NCBI GenBank assembly: GCA_945861225.1 | Contig: CAMATU010000016.1 | Span: 1-36,198, forward strand | From: Klebsiella pneumoniae | GTDB taxonomy: Bacteria > Pseudomonadota > Gammaproteobacteria > Ga0077536 | Direction: 5' to 3' | DNA length: 36,198 bases | In this document: positions 26,424 through 36,198 of the stretch, piece by piece | How positions within the stretch are numbered: the stretch's first letter is position 1 | Layout: each line of letters starts with the position of its first letter | The notes under the pieces: model-generated | What the model was told of the DNA's origin: nothing | The model's input: only the letters and a program-made list of their open reading frames with translations | Database searches by the model: none | Position numbers and translations under genes: made by a program

Positions 26424-27302
26424 TCACCGTCCGGAAACCGTCTTACGATTGGCCTTAGGCTTAGGGCTGACTTTTTTCGGCTTGGCGTTCGTCGCCGCTT
26501 TAGCTTTCGCGAGCACCTTCGGTTGCTTTAGCGCCGGGGCTTTCTTCTTCGTGGGCGCCGGCGATTTTTTAACTTCAACCGGCGCCGCAGTCTCGATCTC
26601 AACCCCGAAGAGTTCACTGAGCGAAGCCTCTTCGAGGCCCACGAGCCCAGCAACACCTGCAGTCGGTGCCCCGGCAAGCCCACTCGCGGTGCTGATGAGT
26701 TCCGCCATCTCGACCCCGCGTAACGTAAAAAACAGTTCGGGCGCTGCGTCGAGTCGCGCACCAACGCCGTACAGCACCGCTGCGACGTGCTTACACATGT
26801 CCGCCCAATCGGGGCAGGAGCATTTCAGACCAATTTCGCTGGGCGACGGAAACAGGCCGGTGCGCGTGGTCGTGATCTCGGCGAGGATTTCCTTTGAAAG
26901 CCGGCCCTGCAGGAGATCGAGCAGATTGGTGACCTTGCCCGCACTGTGGGCCTTGAATTCTTGCCAGCGCTGCGGCGCCAAGGGGCGGAACGAAATCTCG
27001 ATCTGATAGAGCGCGGATCCTTGCACCAGCGCTTCGACTTTGCCGAGCGACATTTTTAGATCGATCACTGAACCATTGCGCAGATAGCTCCTGCCGCGTG
27101 GCAGGCGGCTCGCAAAATCGCTATAGGCTTCCAGATTGTCGCACCACGCCTTGCCCCAGAACGTAGTCGCGATTTTCTTCGTCGCGAGCGTTACTGGCGC
27201 AAGTATGCGGCCGCTCTTCTTGGCTAATCTCTTGGCGGCGGCCAGCGCCTTGCGCCGTCGCTCAGCGACTGAGACGTAGGGACCATAGGAGTACCAGGAC
27301 AT
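26424..27302 (-). CDS. SWIM zinc-finger protein (partner of an SNF2 helicase)
   Basis: A 292-residue protein. A central SWIM motif binds zinc: C161 and C163 (KCSCPDW) and C170-x-H172 (CKHVAAVLYGVG). The N-terminal half (TTFWGKAWCDNLEAYSDFAS, LPRGRSYLRNGSV) is the conserved part of this bacterial family. The last 60 residues are Lys/Ala/Pro-rich and probably unfolded, suited to nucleic-acid contact. The gene lies 50 bases behind the SNF2-type helicase on the same strand; the pairing is common in bacteria. SWIM proteins are thought to bind DNA or proteins; the job of this pair is not established. Confidence 0.87.
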   Translation of the reverse strand: MSWYSYGPYVSVAERRRKALAAAKRLAKKSGRILAPVTLATKKIATTFWGKAWCDNLEAYSDFASRLPRGRSYLRNGSVIDLKMSLGKVEALVQGSALYQIEISFRPLAPQRWQEFKAHSAGKVTNLLDLLQGRLSKEILAEITTTRTGLFPSPSEIGLKCSCPDWADMCKHVAAVLYGVGARLDAAPELFFTLRGVEMAELISTASGLAGAPTAGVAGLVGLEEASLSELFGVEIETAAPVEVKKSPAPTKKKAPALKQPKVLAKAKAATNAKPKKVSPKPKANRKTVSGR

Positions 27303-27352
27303 CGCGTTACCTGCGGGTTAGGAACAAGATTGGGACTCTATTCATCGCGCAA

Positions 27353-30079
<2,727 letters not shown>

Positions 30080-30161
30080 ATCAAAGCGGGGTGCGTGAAA
30101 TTAAGACGTCACAAAGAAGCGCGATCAACGAAGGATTTCGTTTATATTTCCAGACTAGATG

Positions 30162-30365
30162 GCGGAGCGGAAATACCGGCCACCGTGCTGTGCGCCGCAG
30201 AGAGAGGAGACTGGCCTACGCTACCACTGCGCAATTCATCCCTGAATTGCGCAGTTACCGCCCGCGCTGCGCTGCTTGCCATCCATGGCTCGCTGGCGCG
30301 GGAGGCGCGCTGCGGCCAGTCTCCTCTCCCTACGGCTTTTGGCGTGCCTGGTATTTCCTCTCCGC
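30162..30365. repeat. About 200-bp imperfect palindromic element
   Basis: Three nested inverted pairs share one centre: outer 30162-30177 with 30350-30365 (one mismatch in 16), middle 30202-30216 with 30314-30328 (exact, 15 bases), and inner 30226-30238 with 30243-30255 (exact, 13 bases, four-base loop). The sequence differs from the other repeats in the window. It fills the gap between the divergent SNF2 helicase and VOC genes and encodes no credible protein. Confidence 0.8.
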
Positions 30366-30402
30366 TATTTCGATGCTCGGCAACGAACCAGGAGGACCCC
30401 CC

Positions 30403-30984
30403 ATGGCCGCGATTCCAAAACTCGTCCACATTGTGCTGATGACCAAGCAATTGCCCTCACTGCGGGCATGGTACAGCACCGTGCTTGGCGCGCATGTGGT
30501 GTACGAAAATCCTGGCCTGTGCTTTTTGACCTTCGATGAGGAACATCATCGACTGGCGCTGATCTCGCCGCCGGCGCCATTGGTGGAGCGCACACCATTA
30601 ACCACCGGCATGCACCACAGCGCCTACGCCTTCGGTTCGTTGGGTGAACTCATGGAGAAGTACACCGCGCTTAAGCGTGCCGGCATTGAACCGCTCACCC
30701 CGATTCAGCACGGCGTGACGACCTCGCTGTATTACCGCGATCCCGACGGCAATATGGTTGAGTTCCAAATCGACAACTTCCGGACCCCCACGGAAGCCAC
30801 GGCCTACATGCATGGTCCAGAGTTCGCCGGCGATCCCATCGGTCCAGCATTCGATCCGCAGCGCATGGCGGATGCGCTGCAGGCCGGTACGCCGGTGACT
30901 GAGCTCACCACCCGTGCGTGGGCGTTGGCAGGCCCCACGGTGCCCGATCCGATGGCGCGCATGATGAGCCCGGTGGGCGGCTGA
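30403..30984 (+). CDS. Single-chain VOC-family extradiol dioxygenase-like protein
   Basis: A 193-residue member of the vicinal-oxygen-chelate family. The ATG at 30403 follows GGAGG by seven bases. Likely metal ligands are H9 (LVHIVLMT), a His of the pair 71-72 (MHHSAYAF) and E120 (NMVEFQID); SLYYRDPDGN is a family hallmark. It resembles one-domain dioxygenases described as biphenyl-2,3-diol dioxygenase-like, but glyoxalase-type functions cannot be excluded. The C-terminal 55 residues extend past the fold. It is followed after eleven bases by an FAD monooxygenase, which fits hydroxylation plus ring opening. Confidence 0.82.
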   Translation: MAAIPKLVHIVLMTKQLPSLRAWYSTVLGAHVVYENPGLCFLTFDEEHHRLALISPPAPLVERTPLTTGMHHSAYAFGSLGELMEKYTALKRAGIEPLTPIQHGVTTSLYYRDPDGNMVEFQIDNFRTPTEATAYMHGPEFAGDPIGPAFDPQRMADALQAGTPVTELTTRAWALAGPTVPDPMARMMSPVGG

Positions 30985-30995
30985 GAGGCGTGGCT

Positions 30996-32759
30996 ATGGC
31001 AGATTTTGAAGTCCCAGTGTTGATTATCGGCGGCGGCAGTTGCGGCCTCACCACTTCGATTCTGTTGTCTGATTTCGGCATTGAGCATTTGCTGGTTGAG
31101 CGCCACCCGACCACCTCGCATCTCCCCAAGGCGCATTATCTCAACCAACGCACCATGGAGATTTTCCGTCAGCACGGCGTGGCGGAGGCGGTGTACGCAG
31201 TGGGCACACCGATGGACCTGATGCGCAAAGTCCGGTGGCGCACCACCTTGGGCGGTGAGGGTCCACTCGATGCGCGTACGTTTTATGAGATTGACGCTTT
31301 CGGCGGTGGCAAGCTCGCCGCAACCTACGCCAAAGACAGCCCCTGCCCTTCGAGTAACTATCCGCAAATACGCCTGGAGCCGCTGCTGCGCGGGCAGGCC
31401 GAAACGCGCGGCCCGGGTCGTGTGCGCTTCAATCACGAGTTAACGGGACTCGTGCAGGATGCGGACGGGGTGACCGCGACGGTGCTCGATCGCGCACAGG
31501 CGCGCGAGCTAACCGTGCGCGCGCAGTATGTGGTTGCTGCAGATGGCGGTAAAACCGTGGGTCCGCTGCTGGGCATTCGCCAGCGGGGCCCGAGCAATCT
31601 CGGGCGGATCGTGAGCTCACACGTGACGGCAGATTTGTCCCCATGGTGGGACGAATCCTGCCTAATTACGTGGTTCATCAACCCGGGTGACAGCGGTGTG
31701 TTCGGCAGTGGGGCGATGGTGCCGATGGGACCAACCTGGGGCCGGCATTCCGAACAATGGACCATTCATTTCGGTTTCGCGCCGGACGATCCGGCGACCT
31801 TTGACGAAGTGGCGGTGCTGCCGCGTCTGCGTGCGCTGCTCAAATTGCCTGATCTTCCGATGCAAGTGCACAAGGTCAGTGATTGGGTACTCGAAGCGGT
31901 GCTCGCCGAGCGTTATCAAGACGGTCGGATATTTCTCGCCGGCGACGCTGCACATCGTCATCCGCCAACCACGGGGCTCGGCCTCAACACCGCAGTCCAA
32001 GATGCCCACAATCTCGCCTGGAAACTCGCCGCCGTGCTGAAGGGTCGCGCCGGCCAGCGCCTGCTGGAGTCTTACGAGCGCGAGCGCCACCCGGTGGGCA
32101 TGCGCAATGTCGATTGGGCGATGTTTACCGCGCTGAATCACGGGGTGGTGGATGCCGGCATGGGCTTCTCGCCGTCGCAATCGCCGGCTATACGGCATGC
32201 CAACTTCGAACTTTTTTTTGCGGATACGCCGATGGGTGAAACACGACGGGCGCGGGCGGCCGAAGTCTTCGAGACGCAACGCGCCGAATTCCAGGCGCAC
32301 GATCTTGAAATCGGCTTCGCCTATACGAACGGTGCCCTCGTTGCCGATGGTTCCCCGCCGCCCACCCGCGATCCCATGGGCGGAATCTATGTGCCGACCA
32401 CGCGTCCCGGCCATCGCCTGCCGCATGCGTGGCTGACGCGCGGTGCGCAAAAGCTCTCGACGCTCGATCTGGTCGGCCGTGACAGTGGTTTTGTGTTGCT
32501 CATCGGTACTGATGGTGCACCTTGGCGCGCTGCGGCTGAGGCAGTTGGCAAAGCGACGGGAGTTGCGCTATCCGTCGTTTCAATTGGCGTGGGCCAGGAT
32601 TACAACGATCTTGATGAGTGGCAGGCGCTGTGTGAGATTACGGCGCGCGGTGCCATTCTCCTTCGGCCAGACAATCACGTGGCGTGGCGAAGCCGAGAGC
32701 GCGGCGAAAAAGCGGCTGCCGAATTGTTGGGCGCGTTGAAGACCGTGTTATCGCTTTGA
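30996..32759 (+). CDS. FAD-dependent phenol/chlorophenol-type monooxygenase
   Basis: A 587-residue group A flavoprotein hydroxylase. The ATG at 30996 has GAGAGG seven bases upstream; the frame is open earlier but lies inside the VOC gene. FAD motifs: LIIGGGSCGLTTSILLSDFG at the N-terminus, and FLAGDAAHRHPPTTGLGLNT with D317. The block HLPKAHYLNQRTMEIFRQHG is typical of the TfdB/PheA branch. The C-terminal thioredoxin-like domain ends near LLRPDNHVAWRS. It shares the family but not close sequence with the enzyme at 5204-6862, and forms an operon with the VOC gene. The substrate is presumably an aromatic hydroxyl compound. Confidence 0.88.
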   Translation: MADFEVPVLIIGGGSCGLTTSILLSDFGIEHLLVERHPTTSHLPKAHYLNQRTMEIFRQHGVAEAVYAVGTPMDLMRKVRWRTTLGGEGPLDARTFYEIDAFGGGKLAATYAKDSPCPSSNYPQIRLEPLLRGQAETRGPGRVRFNHELTGLVQDADGVTATVLDRAQARELTVRAQYVVAADGGKTVGPLLGIRQRGPSNLGRIVSSHVTADLSPWWDESCLITWFINPGDSGVFGSGAMVPMGPTWGRHSEQWTIHFGFAPDDPATFDEVAVLPRLRALLKLPDLPMQVHKVSDWVLEAVLAERYQDGRIFLAGDAAHRHPPTTGLGLNTAVQDAHNLAWKLAAVLKGRAGQRLLESYERERHPVGMRNVDWAMFTALNHGVVDAGMGFSPSQSPAIRHANFELFFADTPMGETRRARAAEVFETQRAEFQAHDLEIGFAYTNGALVADGSPPPTRDPMGGIYVPTTRPGHRLPHAWLTRGAQKLSTLDLVGRDSGFVLLIGTDGAPWRAAAEAVGKATGVALSVVSIGVGQDYNDLDEWQALCEITARGAILLRPDNHVAWRSRERGEKAAAELLGALKTVLSL

Positions 32760-32806
32760 AAAAGGCGTCTGCGCATGGTGACGCGTGAAGGCGCGACGGA
32801 AATTTA

Positions 32807-32882
32807 TAGGGCGGATGAGCGGCGTCAGCCGCGTCATCCGCCGACAGTCGTCGGATGACGCTAACGCTTATCCGACCTATGG
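32807..32882. repeat. Palindromic intergenic repeat (TAGGGCGGATGAGC type)
   Basis: Imperfect inverted arms start TAGGGCGGATGAGCGGCGTC and end GCTTATCCGACCTATGG. It is related to, but not the same as, the element at 26322-26398. It stands between convergent operons and ends 18 bases from a small reverse ORF. Confidence 0.8.
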
Positions 32883-32899
32883 CCTGCAGTACGGGTTAT

Positions 32900-33037
32900 T
32901 CAGGCCGCCAACGCGGCGAGCCAGGGCGCAGCGGACGTAATGCGTGTGCGTTCTCGTTGCTCTTCTTGCCGGAGATAAAAGTACGGGGTCTCAAGAAAGC
33001 GCACGGTCGCACCCAACCACTCCTGCCACAGGCTCAC
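32900..33037 (-). CDS. Small ORF translationally coupled to the Rieske alpha subunit (45 residues)
   Basis: A GTG at 33037 overlaps the TGA of the dioxygenase alpha gene (GTGA), with GAGGA nine bases upstream. The frame encodes 45 residues, SLWQEWLGATVRFLETPYFY then a charged middle (LRQEEQRERTR) and an Ala-rich end (APWLAALAA). The overlap and ribosome-binding site are those of a real third gene in the operon. I do not recognise the product; it has no Cys and no signal. It may be an accessory factor of the dioxygenase or a truncated leftover. Confidence 0.5.
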   Translation of the reverse strand: MSLWQEWLGATVRFLETPYFYLRQEEQRERTRITSAAPWLAALAA

Positions 33038-34302
33038 AGTGGTACGTCCTCGATATTCATGATGGCTTTGTAGTGATCCCAGAAGCCGATGATTGACGCT
33101 TCGGTCACGAGGTGCGCGGAGTCCTCTGCGCGACCGCCCCCCATCGCGATATAAGACGTCTTATCTCCATCGCGCACGATCGCGCGCTGCACGATTTCCA
33201 CCGCCTCGCCATCCTCCATGGAGATCAAGCCCGCAGGGCCGATGAGATTACTTTGTTTGATTCGAATGTCGCGCAGCTCTGCGTCGTCATCGACATACCC
33301 GAAATGCGTCCACACCAATTCGAAGCCATCAACTTTATGTGGATTGATTTGGCGCACCGCCAAGGTGTTCGCAATCTGTTGTATCACTACATTGGGAAAA
33401 ATCGACAGAATCACTAACGTGATGCCATCGGCAAACTCCGCGCGCCCGGCAAGTAGCGAGGGATCCTGCAATTTGAATCCAGCGTCATAGCTGCACACAT
33501 CCTTGTAGACTTCGGCGTCTGTTTTTGCATCACTGGTGGCCGCTTTCGTATACAGCATCGTGTGTCGATGTTGCGGATCCATCAAGGTCGCGCCGGTTTG
33601 GGTTGCGCGGTAGAGGCCGAAGGTGTTGTGAAAGAGGTGCAGCAGGCTGGCGTGATAGGGATCGCGGGTATTCTCCGCGTAGAGCTTCCAGTTGCCATGC
33701 ATGTATTGGCGTTGATCGCCCAGAATTTCTATTGGCCGATTGAACAGGCGGTCGATGCTGGCGACCACCATCGTGCCGAGATACTCCCGCAGCGGCGGCA
33801 CGGTGGTGGAGAAGCTCGCAAATATGAGCCCGTTCAGTGTTTCGACTCGCAGGCAATCGAGGCTGTGATTGGCCATGTCGAAGCTTGCCGGCATGCCGCC
33901 GTTGCCGCCCACCCCACCCCGAAAGGGCACGCCTTTTAAGGCGCCACGCAAATCGTAGGCCCATTGGTGGTAAACACATTGGAGGCGCGGCACATTGCCG
34001 CGCGGTTCGCGGCAGATCAGCGCGCCACGATGCGCGCAGCGATTCTGCAGCACATTAAGAGCGCCACTCTGATCGCGGGTGATGATGACGGGGGTATCGC
34101 CGACAAAGGTCGCCTTGAAATCTCCGGCACGCGGGACCTCAGCCTCCAGCCCCACAAAGCTCCAGGCCTCCCCGCGAAAAATCTGCACCTGCTCTCGCTG
34201 GTAGTACTGCGGATCGTTAAACACGGCGTACGGCACTGCACAGCCGTCGGTAGTCGGCTGCCATTCGGCAAAACGTGCGTTCGAATCGAGAGTTTTATTC
34301 AT
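33034..34302 (-). CDS. Rieske non-heme iron ring-hydroxylating dioxygenase, alpha subunit
   Basis: A 422-residue catalytic subunit that adds O2 across an aromatic double bond to give a cis-dihydrodiol. The Rieske 2Fe-2S site is C89-x-H91 (NRCAHRGALIC) and C109-x2-H112 (CVYHQWAY). The mononuclear iron site is in YAENTRDPYHASLLHLFHN, with bridging D214 and ligands H217 and H222; the third ligand is probably the Asp of ISMEDGEAVEIV. The beta subunit is encoded 13 bases upstream, an order (beta then alpha) opposite to the common one. No ferredoxin or reductase gene is in the window, so electrons must come from a component encoded elsewhere. Confidence 0.93.
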   Translation of the reverse strand: MNKTLDSNARFAEWQPTTDGCAVPYAVFNDPQYYQREQVQIFRGEAWSFVGLEAEVPRAGDFKATFVGDTPVIITRDQSGALNVLQNRCAHRGALICREPRGNVPRLQCVYHQWAYDLRGALKGVPFRGGVGGNGGMPASFDMANHSLDCLRVETLNGLIFASFSTTVPPLREYLGTMVVASIDRLFNRPIEILGDQRQYMHGNWKLYAENTRDPYHASLLHLFHNTFGLYRATQTGATLMDPQHRHTMLYTKAATSDAKTDAEVYKDVCSYDAGFKLQDPSLLAGRAEFADGITLVILSIFPNVVIQQIANTLAVRQINPHKVDGFELVWTHFGYVDDDAELRDIRIKQSNLIGPAGLISMEDGEAVEIVQRAIVRDGDKTSYIAMGGGRAEDSAHLVTEASIIGFWDHYKAIMNIEDVPL

Positions 34303-34315
34303 CGCTATTCATTCC

Positions 34316-34804
34316 TTAAAGCGGCGTCACGAGCAGGCTATCAATCCGATGCGTGTCAAACACCACGAGCTTCGTGCGGAATAGCCACACACCCGCATGG
34401 CACACGATCTCGTCGCGATAGCTGCCGGTGTTGTAGATCTCCGTGACGCCATTGGTGCGGGTGCGGTAGACCGCGTAGTGGCTCGTGGCAATCACCGAAT
34501 CGCCCGCAGGTGCATTAACGAGCGTACTGCTCACCAGATGCCGATAGGTGTGTTTTTCATAGATGTTGGCGTGCCGCGCTGAAACCACGCGATCGATCAG
34601 CATCCGTTTTGAATCACAGAAAATGGCGGCGACTGGCAGTTGGCGCTCAAAGTTCTCGCGCGCGATAACGCGATAGACGCAGGCCTCCGTAAATAGCTCC
34701 GGCCACGCTTCGAGTTGATCATCATCAATGCATTGCGCGTAGCGCGCGAGCAGGCGCTCGACGCGGAACTGCAGTTCGCCTTCGCTTAAATCTGCCAATG
34801 TCAT
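34316..34804 (-). CDS. Ring-hydroxylating dioxygenase, beta subunit
   Basis: A 162-residue structural subunit with the NTF2/SnoaL-like fold, from ATG 34804 (AGAGAG upstream). The blocks LLARYAQCIDDDQLEAWPEL, FTEACVYRVIARENFE, RHANIYEKHTYRHLVSSTLV and VWLFRTKLVVFDTHRIDSLL are those of BphE/NdoC-like beta subunits. It is the first gene of the operon and lies just ahead of alpha. An earlier start eight codons upstream exists but has no ribosome-binding site. Confidence 0.9.
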   Translation of the reverse strand: MTLADLSEGELQFRVERLLARYAQCIDDDQLEAWPELFTEACVYRVIARENFERQLPVAAIFCDSKRMLIDRVVSARHANIYEKHTYRHLVSSTLVNAPAGDSVIATSHYAVYRTRTNGVTEIYNTGSYRDEIVCHAGVWLFRTKLVVFDTHRIDSLLVTPL

Positions 34805-34919
34805 GGGGAATCTCTCTAACCGGGCCAATCAGGAAGTTACTAAGGTTGGGCGCTCGGTGGAAGGGCAGGTGCACGCCGATAGCAGACCCAGGCAGGAATA
34901 TCCCGTTAAGGAGAGCAGC

Positions 34920-35236
34920 ATGTCTTCAAATATAAGAATGAATCAGGCAGGAATCGGTAGTTAGTGGTTCGTTGTCACCATGGTGTGGGCGGCCACGACG
35001 CTCTTTTCCCCAGTCACCACACACGCTGCAAATTTCTTTCCCAATGACGCGACGATCGACAGTCTGGTGGCGGGTGATGCAGTCATTGGTTTTGATCGAG
35101 CAAAGCGGTTCGGTCAACCGGATCCGATCCATAGCAGCCCTACGGTCAATATCCTCGGCTCTGCGCTGGTGGCGGGTAACGGCTCGGAGAACGGCAGCGT
35201 CAATGCCTTCAATCAGAGCACCGTCAATATGGACAA
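34920..35236 (+). pseudogene. Exported, repeat-type protein gene with amber stop in the signal peptide and lost 3' part
   Basis: AAGGAG lies six bases before an ATG at 34920. The frame reads MSSNIRMNQAGIGS, then TAG (34962-34964), then continues WFVVTMVWAATTLFSPVTTH and AANFFPN, so the stop interrupts a good signal peptide. The mature part has DSLVAGDAVIGFDRAKR, GQPDPIHSSPTVNILGSALV and GSENGSVNAFNQSTVNM, a start reminiscent of large secreted proteins built from Asn/Ser/Gly repeats. At about 35230 homology ends abruptly where the convergent CMD gene finishes. An internal ATG at 34980 could still be used, but without a full signal. The family assignment is a guess. Confidence 0.5.
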
Positions 35237-35766
35237 GTCCCGCCGATTTCGAGTCCCAGTACGCGGACCAGACGGCCATATCCGACGAAGGTCATGATCC
35301 GGATCCCGAGATCGACGATCTCCTCCTCCGTGAATTGCGCACGCAGTTCGCTGAACAGCGCCTCGTTGGCGCCCTGCAAATCGCCAGCCAGCACTTCCGC
35401 ATAGTGGATGGCAGCCTTCTCACGCGCGCTCAGTAGGGTGCTCGCGCGATAGTTCGCAATTTCCGCAATCTTGTCCTCACTGAGACCCGCTTGCCGTGCG
35501 ACCGCAAGGCGTGCGTGGGTTCAGAGATGACATTGATTTTGCTGCGCGACCATCAGGCGCGCGAGTTCGGTGATCACGCCGTCCACCGCGCCGCGCGTTT
35601 CGAGTTCGAGCGCGAAGTAGAAGTCGATGAATTTCTTGAACACGCCTGGGGCGTGCGCGAACACCTGCACGAATTCCGATCCGCCGAGTTCTTCGTCGTA
35701 TGCATGCATGATGTTCTGGAGATAATCTGGAATCTTCTCGAAAGTAACCGGTGGGAGACGCGCCAT
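35224..35766 (-). CDS. CMD/AhpD-like family protein, candidate selenoprotein (CxxU, in-frame TGA at codon 82)
   Basis: The ATG at 35766 follows AAGGAGG by five bases. The frame reads MARLPPVTFEKIPDYLQNIM onward to VAQQNQCHL, meets TGA (35521-35523), and goes on in the same frame with THARLAVARQAGLSEDKIAE through FVGYGRLVRVLGLEIGG to a second TGA at 35224. The whole is 180 residues, normal for the carboxymuconolactone decarboxylase (CMD) family, with normal family residues on both sides. The TGA falls at the second Cys of CxxC, giving C79-H-L-U82. CMD and AhpD-like proteins with CxxU are known among bacterial selenoproteins. A SECIS-like hairpin follows. Expected role: thiol-based peroxidase or redox enzyme. 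The alternative is a Cys-to-stop mutation. No sel genes lie in the window. Confidence 0.72.
35485..35523 (-). promoter_or_regulatory. Candidate bacterial SECIS element
   Basis: Reading the mRNA from the UGA (35523-35521): ten bases, then GCC, an unpaired U, UGC, loop GGUC (35503-35500), GCA, C, GGC. Thus two three-pair helices are separated by a U opposite C and capped by GGUC. E. coli fdhF has eleven bases, GGU, bulged U, GCA, GGUC, UGC, ACC. The loop G residues are 18 and 19 bases after the UGA, in the normal range. A lower helix ACCC (35520-35517) with GGGU (35488-35485) is possible. A competing fold (CUUGC with GCAAG) keeps GGUC in a nine-base loop. Confidence 0.65.
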
Positions 35767-36092
35767 ACAATCCTCCTTCAGTGCCGTTGGAGCCGTTACG
35801 TTATTGGAAAAGCGCCGGCCGAACCAGTAGCGATGGTGCTCCACGGGCAATCCGGCGCCACGGGGTCCCGTGAAATTCCAGGATAGATGGCCGCCGTTCA
35901 TCGCAATCGGTCCTGTCGATGCCTTCGACTTCAACGCACACGACGCTCGATTTCGTCAATAAAGGACCGTTACGTTTCCCCATGCGACACGCTGCCGAAG
36001 GCGTGACGGGCCGCTGCGCGCGGCGTGGGTGAATACGGGTCAAGACGGTCTTAGGGCCCGTGACAAAACAAATCGATCAGATCCAGCGTGCG
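35767..36092. other. Upstream region of the CMD gene; no gene recognised
   Basis: The CMD frame stays open upstream to 35934 but the residues look non-coding and the strong ribosome-binding site is at 35773. Nothing else is supported. The transposon end probably lies in 36040-36080, near AGGGCCCGTGACAAAAC, but I cannot prove terminal repeats with only one end in view. Confidence 0.4.
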
Positions 36093-36198
36093 TCATAGCG
36101 AGTGTGGCTCTATGGTGTAGTTCCACTCGCCGTGAAATTTGTGTGGCCGTATCCTGACTGTATCCATTTCCACGTCGGTTACCTTACGCCCTTTGTCG
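36093..36198 (-). mobile_element. ISAzo13-like transposase, C-terminal end (runs off the right edge)
   Basis: The reverse strand is open from the window edge to TGA at 36093-36095, 34 residues: DKGRKVTDVEMDTVRIRPHK followed by FHGEWNYTIEP and HSL. The block FHGEWNYTI close to the C-terminus is typical, from memory, of ISAzo13-family transposases. Only the end is present, so activity cannot be judged. Its nearness to a truncated gene and the CMD gene suggests IS-linked rearrangement. Confidence 0.7.

Noticed and set aside
35209..35232. A second Cys-x-x-TGA (TCPY then TGA) at the end of the CMD frame, like glutaredoxin CPYC
   Set aside because: After it the frame gives only a few codons before another stop, no SECIS-like hairpin follows, and CMD proteins normally end near this point.
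35521..35934. A 137-codon reverse ORF ending at the TGA, taken as a complete short CMD protein with an N-terminal extension
   Set aside because: The first 56 codons precede the strong ribosome-binding site and look non-coding, and family sequence continues in frame after the TGA.

Overview
The window looks like chromosomal DNA from a GC-rich gammaproteobacterium that degrades aromatic compounds. The housekeeping genes match gammaproteobacterial families closely: OpgD-type glucan protein, LdtD- and MepK-type peptidoglycan enzymes, YheU, DbpA, RhlE, YbiT and a NirBD remnant. Accessory genes for ring hydroxylation, extradiol cleavage and CoA activation lie between them. The species cannot be fixed from the sequence alone.

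Layout. 1-4.3 kb: cell-envelope genes (partial opgD on the left edge, then a divergent L,D-transpeptidase and MepK-like pair), yheU, and two gene fossils (an mprF fragment and an Hpt-domain fragment). 4.3-9.7 kb: first catabolic block, with an FAD monooxygenase and SMP-30 lactonase operon (-), a BphC-type extradiol dioxygenase (+) and a 4-coumarate-CoA-ligase-like enzyme (-). 10-15.8 kb: a complete tripartite RND efflux operon. 16.2-17.0 kb: wrecked nirBD. 17.2-18.4 kb: a cNMP-binding/rhodanese/coiled-coil protein. 18.9-23.4 kb: dbpA, rhlE and ybiT. 23.4-26.2 kb: an outer-membrane efflux lipoprotein translationally coupled to a Tat-exported two-domain multicopper oxidase. 26.4-30.1 kb: a SWIM zinc-finger protein and SNF2 helicase pair. 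30.4-34.8 kb: second catabolic block, with a one-domain VOC dioxygenase and FAD monooxygenase (+) facing a Rieske dioxygenase beta/alpha pair (-) with a small coupled ORF behind alpha. 34.9-36.2 kb: a broken exported-protein gene, a carboxymuconolactone decarboxylase (CMD) family gene, and the C-terminal end of an ISAzo13-like transposase.

The most notable item is the CMD gene at 35224-35766 (-). Its reading frame is open on both sides of a single in-frame TGA that sits exactly where the second Cys of the CxxC redox motif belongs (C79-x-x-TGA82). Beginning ten bases after the TGA, the message can form a short hairpin with a GGUC apical loop and an unpaired U on its 5' side, very like the E. 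coli fdhF SECIS element. It has a strong ribosome-binding site. I read it as a candidate selenoprotein (CxxU); the alternative is a one-base nonsense mutation.

The intergenic spaces are packed with paired palindromic repeats of at least six sequence types, one nested inside another. Together with the four or five gene remnants and the transposase, they show a genome with active rearrangement and gene decay.
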